A DNA stretch of 21,777 nt from the IMG/VR virus record IMGVR_UViG_3300018080_005748, positions 1 through 21,777 of that record; one strand, written 5' to 3'. A program made the translations under genes and the position numbers. This document shows positions 1-6,713 of the stretch, piece by piece. Position 1 is the first letter of the stretch, and each line of letters opens with the position of its first letter. Below the pieces are notes generated by a model. That model was not told the DNA's origin, ran no database searches, and was given only the letters and a program-made list of their open reading frames with translations. The DNA is from a virus.

Positions 1-1
1 A

Positions 2-61
2 GGATTAGGACCTATTCAAAGACGAGGAATCTTTCCTCAGTCTGAACCACCAAAGGGGTAA
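2..61 (+). CDS. C-terminal end of an upstream gene (partial)
   Basis: Frame 2 is open from the window edge and ends at a TAA at 59-61, giving a 19-residue tail ending QSEPPKG. The next gene starts three bases later with its ribosome site (AAAGGGG) inside this tail, which is the tight spacing expected inside an operon. Frame 1 also stays open for 14 codons, so the frame is chosen from spacing and composition only. Nothing can be said about function. Confidence 0.4.
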   Translation, partial: GLGPIQRRGIFPQSEPPKG

Positions 62-64
62 AAT

Positions 65-298
65 ATGGGAGGTCTTTCTTTAGCGACAAAGGGGGTATTA
101 CATCGAAAGATCCCTTGTGGGGATTATCGATTAGGTGGTGCCCCCCCATATAAGAAGGATGCAGAAGACTTCCGGCCCTACGTCAAAATCGTCAAAGTTC
201 TTGAATGTGACAAACCTGAAGATGATATAGTGAGAGCAGTTATCGTAAAATCTGTGAAAAATGGCCAAGATGATCCAGAGAATTCAGAACAAAATTAA
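65..298 (+). CDS. Small hypothetical protein, 77 aa
   Basis: The ATG is preceded by AAAGGGG about seven bases upstream. The protein has a basic N-terminal half (MGGLSLATKGVLHRKIPCGD) and an acidic C-terminal half with a predicted strand (PYVKIVKVLEC). It has no membrane segment and no motif I recognise. It sits three bases after the preceding gene, and the plus-strand promoter-like motif at 282-297 overlaps its last codons, so the next gene can be transcribed separately. The family is unknown. Confidence 0.6.
   Translation: MGGLSLATKGVLHRKIPCGDYRLGGAPPYKKDAEDFRPYVKIVKVLECDKPEDDIVRAVIVKSVKNGQDDPENSEQN
282..297 (+). promoter_or_regulatory. Plus-strand promoter-like motif, copy 1
   Basis: Sequence ATTCAGAACAAAATTA, a variant of the consensus TATTTAGAACAAAATA seen eight times in the window. 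It lies 36 bases before the ATG of the charged protein at 333 and overlaps the end of the preceding coding region. Confidence 0.5.
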
Positions 299-332
299 AA
301 TTAATTTCTCACTAAAATAGGATGTTATTGAT

Positions 333-1379
333 ATGTTAATATTAAATACATTAGAGAAGAAACCTCTTGAGTTTGAGGTTCAGATAGAAGGGATTGACCA
401 TACTCAGTTACAGGGATTCCTGAGATTCCGAATCAACGAGGTGGAATATGGATTTCCTGCACAAATACACGAAGATCACATCAATGTAATAATTCCAGAA
501 TTCAATAGAATTTCCAAGTTGAAATTTAAGAATGGTGATATAATTGAGGGAAGACTTGAGGTCTTTGGAAATGGATTTTTCCTAGAATCTTGGTCTGGAG
601 AATTCAAAGTCGATAGTCCACTTCAGGTCGAGGCCAAACTTGTGAAAAGCACAGGAGATATTGTCTCTGAAGATGAGGAACCAGAAGATAAAGCCCCTAT
701 ATCTGTTAAAGCTGTTCGAGAGATTACCGAAGAGAAAGAGGAAGTGGCCGTCGAAGATAATGATGATATCATGGAGTCTAGAATAAGGGAATTGATTCAA
801 AAAGAACTTGCTCAAGAAGAAACAGAATCTCCACATTCTGAGGAGTTGGAAATAATTCAAGAACCTGATGAACCAGAGGAACAAGAAGATAAAGAAAAAG
901 AGGAAGAACCTCTGGATGATGAAGAGGAAGAAGAGATCAAGTCTCAAGGATATATGCAACAGAATGAGAGTAAAGAGGATAGACAGAAAGTTGTTCAAAC
1001 AAAGGTTTCTGATATCCTTGAAAGATATATGTTCAAAACCAAAACAGAACAAACTCACACCCCAAAACCCGCTCCCAAGCCGAAAACGAAACAGATACCA
1101 AAGAAGGTTACGGCTGAAAGTGTAAAGAAGGTTCTCAAAAAAACTTCTCCAAAGAAGAAATCCATAAGGACAGTCCAAGAAGTGTTGAAAGATCACATTG
1201 TTGCGGAGGACGAAACTAATAAGACAATGGACGATATATATGCCCTTATGGAATCTAAGGGAATGAAATCAAAGAGGATCCAAAACTCAATAATTGAGAA
1301 AGCAAAATCGATGGGTTCAAACCCCGAATCTATTTATCATTGTGTAAGTGCGATGTTGACTCCACCGACACAACAGTAA
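333..1379 (+). CDS. Highly charged phage protein, possible scaffold/core protein, 348 aa
   Basis: Three parts are visible. Residues 1-105 look like a compact beta-rich domain (starts MLILNTLEKKPLEFEVQIEG). Residues about 110-215 are very acidic, with runs of Glu and Asp. Residues about 240-290 are Lys/Pro-rich, and the final 50 residues look helical (DDIYALMESKGMKSKRIQNS). A folded head, a long acidic low-complexity linker and a helical tail is a layout common in phage prohead scaffolds and DNA-mimic proteins, but I do not recognise a family, so the role is inference. The ATG has only a weak ribosome site (AGGATG about ten bases upstream). The next gene follows after ten bases, so they are probably cotranscribed. 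Confidence 0.7.
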   Translation: MLILNTLEKKPLEFEVQIEGIDHTQLQGFLRFRINEVEYGFPAQIHEDHINVIIPEFNRISKLKFKNGDIIEGRLEVFGNGFFLESWSGEFKVDSPLQVEAKLVKSTGDIVSEDEEPEDKAPISVKAVREITEEKEEVAVEDNDDIMESRIRELIQKELAQEETESPHSEELEIIQEPDEPEEQEDKEKEEEPLDDEEEEEIKSQGYMQQNESKEDRQKVVQTKVSDILERYMFKTKTEQTHTPKPAPKPKTKQIPKKVTAESVKKVLKKTSPKKKSIRTVQEVLKDHIVAEDETNKTMDDIYALMESKGMKSKRIQNSIIEKAKSMGSNPESIYHCVSAMLTPPTQQ

Positions 1380-1389
1380 AGGAGAAGAA

Positions 1390-1842
1390 ATGATAGAATG
1401 TATACACCTGAATACCGTAGCCTCTCGATCATTGCCCGTCTATATGGTGAGTATGTATGTTGCGAAAGGTCTGGAAGCAGAAAAGAAAGCCACCGGATTA
1501 ATCGAATTGTCACTCAAAGCTCTTGATACATCATATCGACCCGTCGGAAAATCTTATGGGATTGAATTGTTCGGTTTGAGAATAGCCTGTGAGTCAACAA
1601 ATTTCGACTTTCAGTTGCTTAACACAAATGATATAACCGAGATTGATTCAATTCATTCGCTCCTTTCTCAATCAAATATCAAAAGGATCTACAGAGGAAA
1701 TAACCTGAGGATCGTCGCTGTCAACAGGGATATGACTCAGACCAATAGTCTGTATCTTTATATTAATAATAACAGTGTTTACGATACTGGGCCTATAGCG
1801 ATTGAATTGATTTATTCATCTCTTCAGGATAGGCCATTTTAA
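1390..1842 (+). CDS. Hypothetical protein, 150 aa
   Basis: The start follows AAAGGAGAAGAA, a strong ribosome site. The protein is soluble, mixed alpha/beta, without Cys clusters, signal peptide or membrane segment. It contains GKSYGIELFGLRIACEST in the middle and ends YSSLQDRPF. It lies ten bases after the charged protein and 22 bases before a small membrane protein. A structural role is possible from position, but nothing in the sequence demonstrates it. Confidence 0.65.
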   Translation: MIECIHLNTVASRSLPVYMVSMYVAKGLEAEKKATGLIELSLKALDTSYRPVGKSYGIELFGLRIACESTNFDFQLLNTNDITEIDSIHSLLSQSNIKRIYRGNNLRIVAVNRDMTQTNSLYLYINNNSVYDTGPIAIELIYSSLQDRPF

Positions 1843-1864
1843 AATAAAGGTTGGTATTTAAAAA

Positions 1865-2095
1865 ATGAAGAATATAATAGATTCCATCATTAAAATATTC
1901 TCAGAAGATAATGGGAGCCCATCGTCTATGAGATCTATGATGTTTTTTATTATAGTGGTTGTTATGTTTAATTGGACATGGATAAATATAAAAACTGGAA
2001 CAATTGTTCCAATGGATTGGTCCAATTTAGGATTAATTATCGGGCCATTAGGATTTAAGGCCTGGCAAAAAGGAAAGGAAGGAAAAAACAAATGA
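1865..2095 (+). CDS. Small holin-like membrane protein, 76 aa
   Basis: An amphipathic N-terminus is followed by the segment EDNGSPSSMRSMMFFIIVVV, then a first membrane helix (about 24-41), a short polar link and a weaker hydrophobic stretch (about 50-65, NLGLIIGPLGFKAW), ending in a Lys-rich tail (KGKEGKNK). The DGSPSSMR-like segment before a helix is, from memory, common in small phage membrane proteins annotated as holin-like. The stop overlaps the next start in an ATGA (2092-2095), so translation is probably coupled to the secreted protein that follows. Size, charged tail and pairing with an exported protein fit a lysis-type role, but a plain inner-membrane virion protein cannot be excluded. 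Confidence 0.65.
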   Translation: MKNIIDSIIKIFSEDNGSPSSMRSMMFFIIVVVMFNWTWINIKTGTIVPMDWSNLGLIIGPLGFKAWQKGKEGKNK

Positions 2096-2502
2096 AAAAA
2101 ATTACAAAGATTATGACCATTGCTATATGTCTATTTTTTCTAGCAAGTTCTCCGGTTATTGGTAATGGGACATCGATTACCCTCTCATGGGATCAACCAA
2201 CACATTACGCAGATGGAGATAATTGTTTAGCCGAGACGAAAGAGATTGAAATTGATCAATCTCTAGATTTAAGATATCAAATTCAGTGGAGATTGGAATC
2301 TGAATCAACCTGGCAGAATATTCCTAATGCGACTTCTCCTTATGTAATCACAAGTTTGCCATATGGGGCTCAAGTTGAATTGAGAGTTTGGTCATATTTT
2401 GAGGGAGAGACTCCTCATTGTTTTGAGGAATTAGTCGCAAACACTCCTGTAAGACCAGCTCCGGGTGGATGTAAAAATATCAAAGCCGTTGTGGGGTATT
2501 AA
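2092..2502 (+). CDS. Secreted fibronectin type III-like protein, 136 aa
   Basis: The N-terminus MKKITKIMTIAICLFFLASS is a typical signal peptide, with likely cleavage near residue 24 after VIG or GNG. The mature part reads as a single fibronectin III-like beta sandwich: ITLSWDQP opening strand, YQIQWRLESESTWQNI central strands, PYVITSLPYGAQVELRVWSY closing strands. Cys residues near DNC, HCF and GGC could form disulfides in the periplasm. There is no lipobox, so it is not an obvious outer spanin. It is translationally coupled to the small membrane protein through ATGA. It may be displayed or released in the periplasm; the partner is unknown. Confidence 0.7.
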   Translation: MKKITKIMTIAICLFFLASSPVIGNGTSITLSWDQPTHYADGDNCLAETKEIEIDQSLDLRYQIQWRLESESTWQNIPNATSPYVITSLPYGAQVELRVWSYFEGETPHCFEELVANTPVRPAPGGCKNIKAVVGY

Positions 2503-2504
2503 AA

Positions 2505-2780
2505 ATGAAGAAAGTTACACATCAAACAATTACAGACAAATATTTGGAATTGACCGGAGGAAAACTTACCGAGACATCTGATGAAGAATCAATTGACTAT
2601 TCTGATATTCAAGTCCTTTCTGAGAAGATGTCTCCTGAGCAGGCCAAAACTGTTGTGTCAAATATGAAACAAGGGATTTCTAAATGTGCGACAAAATATA
2701 AGGGTGAACCTGAGAAGATCAAGAATTGTGAGGAAAGAATGAGAAAGATTATCGCTGGAATCGAAAAGAAATATGCCTAA
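2505..2780 (+). CDS. Small charged helical protein, 91 aa
   Basis: The ORF starts two bases after the preceding stop. The sequence is helical and charged, with an acidic first half (ETSDEESIDYSDIQ) and a basic second half containing two Cys (KCATKYKGEPEKIKNC). The Cys-Lys-rich style recalls the C-termini of the two large paralogues that follow, where KC and C pairs also occur. No family is recognised. About 100 bases without a gene follow and carry promoter-like motif copy 2. Confidence 0.6.
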   Translation: MKKVTHQTITDKYLELTGGKLTETSDEESIDYSDIQVLSEKMSPEQAKTVVSNMKQGISKCATKYKGEPEKIKNCEERMRKIIAGIEKKYA

Positions 2781-2803
2781 AAAATTCCACTGATATTCCA
2801 TTC

Positions 2804-2819
2804 TATTTAGAACAAAATC
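2804..2819 (+). promoter_or_regulatory. Plus-strand promoter-like motif, copy 2
   Basis: Sequence TATTTAGAACAAAATC, 15 of 16 bases of the consensus. It sits in the intergenic gap 60 bases before the start of the first tandem paralogue at 2880. Confidence 0.6.
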
Positions 2820-2879
2820 AAAAGACATTTAATCGAATATCTGATTAAAAATCATAGACAATCAATGGAGGAGTTAATA

Positions 2880-3872
2880 ATGGAAAATGTAAATACTTTT
2901 GACTCATTGTTGTTTCTGGGATGTGCCAGAATGACTCTGAAAGAAGCAGTTCCTGGTGATGAAGCATTTGCTCAGTTCGTTCTGAATGAAGCATCTGATT
3001 ATGAAATTATGCACGCTATCATTAGAGAAGATTTCCCAGAGGTTCCGCATAATGCTGAAGATGAGGCTGTCTTATTTGAAGAGCTTCAAGAAGTAGTTGA
3101 TGAGAATTACCAATACCTGAGTGAGCATATGGACAATGATGCTCTGGCTTCTCTGATTGAGATTGGCCCTATTTCTGATCAGGGTGTTTCTTCATCTTAT
3201 TCATTTCTTGAGGAAGCAGTCGTTATTCACAGACTGAATGAGGATATCGTGAGTAATATCACAAATCGGATTAAGGATCTTGATGCCAAGATTCGAGCCA
3301 CAGCAAATCCTACCCTGAAGAATAAACTTCGTTTGCAAATTCGGAAACTTCGGAGAGATCTGATTGATGCGAAGAAGAAAATTCCGTCTGCGAAAGATAT
3401 CCAGAAGGCTGGACTCAAAGCTCGTGTGGCTATTGCAAAGGGTGTTCATAAAGCCTCTCAGAAAGGAGCTGAGATTGGTTTAAAAGCAACAGAAAAAACA
3501 ATGAAGGGTTTAAAAGTAATTGGTGATAAAACTGGAGCATCCGGTATCGCTAAGAAGTTGGGCGCACCCGGAAAGATGGCCGGTGTTGAAGGTGGAATCG
3601 GTGTTTTGGCTCTAGCTGCTCTCCTTGCATACGGTGCTTATCGGACATATAAGAGATTTTTCTCGAAGGCAGCCACTGCTTGTAAGGGTAAATCTGGTTC
3701 AGAGAAGACTGCTTGTATGAACAAGTTTAAAGTTACGGCCCTAAATGCACAAATCAAGGATCTTCAGGCTGGTTCATCTGCGTGTGCTAAGACCAAGAAT
3801 CCTGCCAAATGTAAAGCAGTGGTCGCTAAGAAGGTTGCCAAACTGAAAGCCAAAGTGGCAAAATACAGTTAA
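2880..3872 (+). CDS. Tandem paralogue A with one C-terminal membrane segment, 330 aa
   Basis: I chose the ATG at 2880 rather than 2865 because GGAGG at 2867-2871 then sits eight bases upstream. Residues 1-100 form an acidic helical domain with the signature NEASDYEIMHAIIREDFP. Then come a Lys/Arg-rich, probably coiled middle (KNKLRLQIRKLRRDLIDAKK), an Ala/Lys/Gly-rich amphipathic stretch, a hydrophobic segment (GIGVLALAALLAYGAY, about 239-254) and a basic Cys-containing tail (ACKGKSGSEKTACMNKFK). The next gene has the same domain order, so this is a duplication. Long basic Ala/Gly/Lys helices with one membrane segment suggest a protein that enters membranes, such as an internal ejection protein. 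That is inference; I recognise no named family. Confidence 0.7.
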   Translation: MENVNTFDSLLFLGCARMTLKEAVPGDEAFAQFVLNEASDYEIMHAIIREDFPEVPHNAEDEAVLFEELQEVVDENYQYLSEHMDNDALASLIEIGPISDQGVSSSYSFLEEAVVIHRLNEDIVSNITNRIKDLDAKIRATANPTLKNKLRLQIRKLRRDLIDAKKKIPSAKDIQKAGLKARVAIAKGVHKASQKGAEIGLKATEKTMKGLKVIGDKTGASGIAKKLGAPGKMAGVEGGIGVLALAALLAYGAYRTYKRFFSKAATACKGKSGSEKTACMNKFKVTALNAQIKDLQAGSSACAKTKNPAKCKAVVAKKVAKLKAKVAKYS

Positions 3873-3892
3873 GAACAATAGGAGATTATATT

Positions 3893-4960
3893 ATGGAAGA
3901 GTTTGTATATGTTGATCCTATTGCAACGCTTGAGTTTCTTTCCTGTGCTCGAGTGACTCTGGAAGAGATTGCCCCAGATCATGAAGAGTACGTGAAGTTC
4001 ATCAGAAACGAAGCGACTGATTATGAAATTATGCACGCTCTTATTCGAAATCATTTTCCTGAAAGAAAGATCGATGTGATGGATGAAGCTCTTCTTTATG
4101 AAGAGCTTCAAGAAATCATATCTGAGAATTATGATGTTCTCGAAGAGCAGATGTCCATCAATGGTCTTGAAAAAATCAATGAAATTGGTTTTATTGAATA
4201 TGAGTCTTCATCTATACCTCTAACAGAAGGGATGCTTTTACAAGAGTTGGACATCAAAGGAATGATGGATAAAATGTCCCTTCTCAAAAGACAACTCGCT
4301 CAAGCTGTGAATCCAAGTACAAAAAATCAGCTTAGACTTCAAATCAAAAAGTTGGGTATGCAGATTAAAAAGTCCAAAGAAGCAATGAAAGCCCCAACAA
4401 AATTGGCCGTAAGTAGAGCGAAAGATATCGGTAAATTTGCGAGTGATGCAGCAAAAGCTGCTGGAAAAGCCACATACCAAACAGGTAAAGAATTTGGTCA
4501 GGCCGCAGGACAACAGGTAAAAGCTGTTGGTAAAACTGGAAGTGAGCTAGTTGGAAAAACTGGAATTCAGGCTTTAAGAGATATTGGAAAGAAATCTGGA
4601 GCCGCAGGAATTGCCAAGAAAATAGGTATTTCTGGAAAAACTGCTCAGACAGCAGGTGGAGCTGGAGTTCTTGCCATTGTCGCACTTCTTGCATTTGGAG
4701 CATATCAGACATACAAGAGATTCTTCTCTAAAGCTGCCAGAGCTTGTAAAGGAAAAGAAGGACCAGCTCGAAAGAAATGTCTGCTACAAAATAAGATTAA
4801 AGCACTCAACGCTCAAGTAAAAGATTATCAATCTGGAATGAAGGCTTGTGAACAATCGAAGAATCCAACGAAATGCAAGACAGCCGTAATGAAAAAGATC
4901 GATAAGATCAAGAAAAAGATCGCAAAAGAAAGCGATAAGTTTGCCAAACTTCCTAGATAA
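3893..4960 (+). CDS. Tandem paralogue B with one C-terminal membrane segment, 355 aa
   Basis: The start follows ATAGGAGATTATATT. It matches paralogue A along its length: RNEATDYEIMHALIRNHFPE against NEASDYEIMHAIIREDFP, EALLYEELQEIISENY against the same position in A, KNQLRLQIKKL in the middle, AGVLAIVALLAFGAYQTYKR as the hydrophobic segment, and a KACEQSKNPTKCK tail against ACAKTKNPAKCK. It has an extra 20 or so residues in the Ala/Lys/Gly region. The two genes are 20 bases apart, so they are cotranscribed and probably stoichiometric. Function is unknown; a membrane-active virion protein is the best guess from composition. Confidence 0.7.
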   Translation: MEEFVYVDPIATLEFLSCARVTLEEIAPDHEEYVKFIRNEATDYEIMHALIRNHFPERKIDVMDEALLYEELQEIISENYDVLEEQMSINGLEKINEIGFIEYESSSIPLTEGMLLQELDIKGMMDKMSLLKRQLAQAVNPSTKNQLRLQIKKLGMQIKKSKEAMKAPTKLAVSRAKDIGKFASDAAKAAGKATYQTGKEFGQAAGQQVKAVGKTGSELVGKTGIQALRDIGKKSGAAGIAKKIGISGKTAQTAGGAGVLAIVALLAFGAYQTYKRFFSKAARACKGKEGPARKKCLLQNKIKALNAQVKDYQSGMKACEQSKNPTKCKTAVMKKIDKIKKKIAKESDKFAKLPR

Positions 4961-4988
4961 TACTTTGGAAGTGAATTAAAATATCCAC

Positions 4989-5019
4989 GAGGAGATCTTG
5001 ATTTATTCGAGATCTCCTC
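4989..5019. other. Perfect 10-bp inverted repeat without a U-run
   Basis: GAGGAGATCT at 4989-4998 pairs with AGATCTCCTC at 5010-5019 around an 11-base loop. It lies 29 bases after the stop of paralogue B. No T-run follows on either strand, so it is not a standard intrinsic terminator. It could be an RNA processing or stability hairpin at the 3' end of the upstream message. Confidence 0.5.
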
Positions 5020-5078
5020 ATGGTTCGTCATCATACATCGAGGTAAACATCATGGACTATCACATGCAAGGCTGAAAT

Positions 5079-5344
5079 ATGTCACAAAAGGAAGAGTTAG
5101 AGATTTATCATCAAAATCTGTTCGAAATCTACACTTGTTAACTCACCAATATTACGACGAATCTACAATGGACTATTGCTCAAAATATCATGCAAATTCA
5201 ATTGTTAAAGCGCATGATATTCTAGCCAACGAGATGCATCGACGAGGGTTGAGACACATTTCAACAATCACCCCAAGAAAAAAGAAGTGGAAAATCTTTG
5301 GGTGGTTGAGAAATATATTTAGAACAAAGGAAAGAATAGATTGA
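5079..5344 (+). pseudogene. Small gene apparently split by a one-base frameshift
   Basis: An ATG at 5079, with AAGG seven bases upstream, opens MSQKEELEIYHQNLFEIYTC and stops at 5139-5141. A second frame is then open to 5344 and encodes LTHQYYDESTMDYCSKYH and onwards to a basic, Trp-containing tail (KKKWKIFGWLRNIFRTKERI). That second frame has no ATG before 5168 and no ribosome site at its TTG (5135). One extra base near 5136 would fuse the two into a coherent 88-aa helical protein. I therefore read it as one gene with a deletion, a sequencing error or a frameshift. The basic amphipathic tail might contact membrane or nucleic acid. No family is recognised. Confidence 0.45.
5316..5331 (+). promoter_or_regulatory. 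Plus-strand promoter-like motif, copy 3
   Basis: Sequence TATTTAGAACAAAGGA, matching the first 13 bases of the consensus. It overlaps the last codons of the small frameshifted gene. A terminator-like hairpin (5346-5372) lies between it and the beta-barrel start at 5399, so transcripts started here would carry that hairpin in their leader. Confidence 0.45.
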
Positions 5345-5345
5345 A

Positions 5346-5372
5346 TTCCCTCATGGTGAGGGAAGATTTTTT
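5346..5372 (+). terminator. Intrinsic terminator or leader attenuator
   Basis: TTCCCTCA (5346-5353), a three-base loop TGG, then TGAGGGAA (5357-5364), followed by GATTTTTT. It closes the upstream gene and lies just before the ribosome site (CAGGAGG) of the beta-barrel gene. Confidence 0.7.
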
Positions 5373-5398
5373 CAACCTGAAAACAGGAGGCAGTCGTT

Positions 5399-6067
5399 AT
5401 GAAGATCATGAAGGTAATGATGGCTCTTATCGTCATCGCACTAATTTCAACTCCAGTGTATGCATTCGAAATGAATGTTGGATTCAAGGCTGGAGGCCAC
5501 ATTTATGAGAATGAAGCTCTCAACGATGTTGAAGGCATGAACGATTTGAGCTTTTCATCTCCAACACTTGATCAAGCAGTCCCCCCAATTGAAGTCGAAA
5601 TTGGATTCCCCTTCTTGGGAAGTTTTGAAACATCCCTAATTGCAGGGACTTACTCAGGTGATGCCGAAACCGAAGAATTGGAAATGTCTACAAGGACCGT
5701 TTATATGATGGTCCAACCAAAGATTCTTTCGGAAGGCACGATGGGTGAAGTTATTGATTTGATTCCAATTGATATTCCTCTTGTCGATCTCCCTGCTCTA
5801 TTCCAGATCAATCCTGAAAAGACCGTAACTGTGAGTTCTGGTCTTGGTGTAGGTATGGCCTGGTATTCTGTTTTTACAGAAGTTGGGGCTGAGGAATGGA
5901 CTGACGATGAATTTGTATTTTGTATCGCTCCTTCTGTTGGGGCAAGATGGGGCATGACTGAAAAGATTGACCTCACAATTGATTACAGGTATCTTATTGC
6001 TAGAGGAAGCGATGATTTTGATGCCGGTGGGCATTTATTCCTCATGGGTATTTTAGCCACTTTCTAG
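5399..6067 (+). CDS. Outer-membrane beta-barrel protein, 222 aa
   Basis: A clear signal peptide (MKIMKVMMALIVIALISTPV, then YA as the cleavage site) leads a mature chain of alternating hydrophobic/polar strands: MNVGFKAGGHIY, VEIGFPFLGSFETSLIAGTY, VSSGLGVGMAWYSVF, SVGARWGMTEKIDLTIDYRY. It ends FLMGILATF, with the terminal Phe that the BAM machinery reads. Length and strand pattern fit an 8-stranded OmpA/OmpX-like barrel. It starts behind CAGGAGG and ends at a strong terminator, so it is its own unit. A phage-borne barrel of this kind would alter the surface of a Gram-negative host, for example serum resistance or superinfection exclusion as with lambda Lom; the specific role here is inference. 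Confidence 0.8.
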   Translation: MKIMKVMMALIVIALISTPVYAFEMNVGFKAGGHIYENEALNDVEGMNDLSFSSPTLDQAVPPIEVEIGFPFLGSFETSLIAGTYSGDAETEELEMSTRTVYMMVQPKILSEGTMGEVIDLIPIDIPLVDLPALFQINPEKTVTVSSGLGVGMAWYSVFTEVGAEEWTDDEFVFCIAPSVGARWGMTEKIDLTIDYRYLIARGSDDFDAGGHLFLMGILATF

Positions 6068-6092
6068 AGCAAAAAAAATAGATTCACTTGAG

Positions 6093-6128
6093 ATGGGGAA
6101 GACTTCTTATGTCTTCCCCATTTTTTTT
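6093..6128. terminator. Strong terminator between convergent genes
   Basis: ATGGGGAAGAC (6093-6103) pairs with GTCTTCCCCAT (6111-6121) around a 7-base loop, followed by eight T and then CGTCGG. An A8 run (6071-6078) precedes the hairpin, so the minus strand also has a U-run, though about 15 bases past the stem. It separates the beta-barrel gene from the minus-strand gene ending at 6138. Confidence 0.85.
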
Positions 6129-6137
6129 CGTCGGCAT

Positions 6138-6413
6138 CTACTTGGTGGGGAAAGATCTCAACATTCTTTCCCCTTTAGATATCTCACTGATGATTTTTTC
6201 CGAGAACCACCTATCGGACCTATTGCTAGACCCGATCTCGGCCACCTGGGACCGGAATAGACCTAAGTGCCTACGAAAGTACTCGATGGTACTTTCGTAA
6301 CATCGAGCATCAGAAATTTCTGATAATGTTTCTTTGAGATGCTCAATGTCGAATTCGACAGACTCCATGAGAGACACTAAACCAGGGTTTACTTTTTTGA
6401 TGGAAGTGAACAT
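6138..6413 (-). CDS. Hypothetical protein, 91 aa
   Basis: On the minus strand the ATG follows AAAAGGAGAACAAGAT. The protein is helical and charged (VEFDIEHLKETLSEISDARC, then YFRRHLGLFRSQVAEI and a basic end RMLRSFPTK), with no membrane segment and no motif I recognise. It is a single-gene unit, with the minus-strand TATATATAT promoter-like motif 35-60 bases upstream and the shared terminator immediately downstream. By its strand and promoter class it may be an early or middle host-takeover gene, which is inference. Confidence 0.65.
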   Translation of the reverse strand: MFTSIKKVNPGLVSLMESVEFDIEHLKETLSEISDARCYESTIEYFRRHLGLFRSQVAEIGSSNRSDRWFSEKIISEISKGERMLRSFPTK

Positions 6414-6430
6414 ATCTTGTTCTCCTTTTC

Positions 6431-6442
6431 AATTAAGGGTTA
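6431..6442 (-). promoter_or_regulatory. Leader element shared by two minus-strand messages
   Basis: On the minus strand this reads TAACCCTTAATT, between the promoter-like motif and the ribosome site of the 6413 gene. An identical 12-mer sits at the equivalent place before the MYG1-like gene (8757-8768). The match is exact and in the same position, so it may be a transcription-start or leader element. Confidence 0.4.
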
Positions 6443-6447
6443 TGAAT

Positions 6448-6475
6448 GGGATTATCATCAAATGATATATATAGC
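6448..6475 (-). promoter_or_regulatory. Minus-strand promoter-like motif, copy 1
   Basis: On the minus strand it reads GCTATATATATCATTTGATG followed by ATAATCCC. TATATATAT followed by an A/T spacer and ATGATA is shared with four other minus-strand sites. It lies about 35 bases upstream of the start at 6413. Confidence 0.55.
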
Positions 6476-6536
6476 TTTTTCGTTTATCCAAGATTGGTAA
6501 AATAGGCCATTTTTGATGCGTCATGTCAACCCTATA

Positions 6537-6552
6537 TACATAGAACAAAATA
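6537..6552 (+). promoter_or_regulatory. Plus-strand promoter-like motif, copy 4
   Basis: Sequence TACATAGAACAAAATA, 14 of 16 bases of the consensus. It is back to back with the minus-strand motif ending at 6475. The following leader to the membrane gene is about 160 bases and contains two small hairpins: GAAAC/GTTTC at about 6552-6567 and GGTGC TCT GCACC at about 6606-6618 followed by TTTT. Confidence 0.55.
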
Positions 6553-6713
6553 GAAACATTCACGTTTCATCCCCTATTTATATACCTACCTAGGATGCAC
6601 AGGACGGTGCTCTGCACCTTTTCAATATATTCTTGGGGGAGGATTCGACACTTATAAATGTCATCCTCCCCCAATCCTACGGGACAATCAAACATCAAAG
6701 GATTCTACGTTCC

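Noticed and set aside
582-1196. A 204-aa minus ORF opposite the charged protein
   Set aside because: It is the Phe/Leu-rich reverse of a Glu/Lys-rich coding region and has no ribosome site. The plus frame has the expected composition and neighbours.
4238-4712. Minus ORFs inside paralogue B
   Set aside because: They are antisense shadows, lack ribosome sites, and conflict with a plus frame that is conserved with paralogue A.
5135-5344. A normal 69-aa gene starting at TTG 5135
   Set aside because: There is no ribosome site. The preceding ATG frame with a ribosome site ends at the same point, which suggests a frameshifted single gene, although a real TTG start remains possible.
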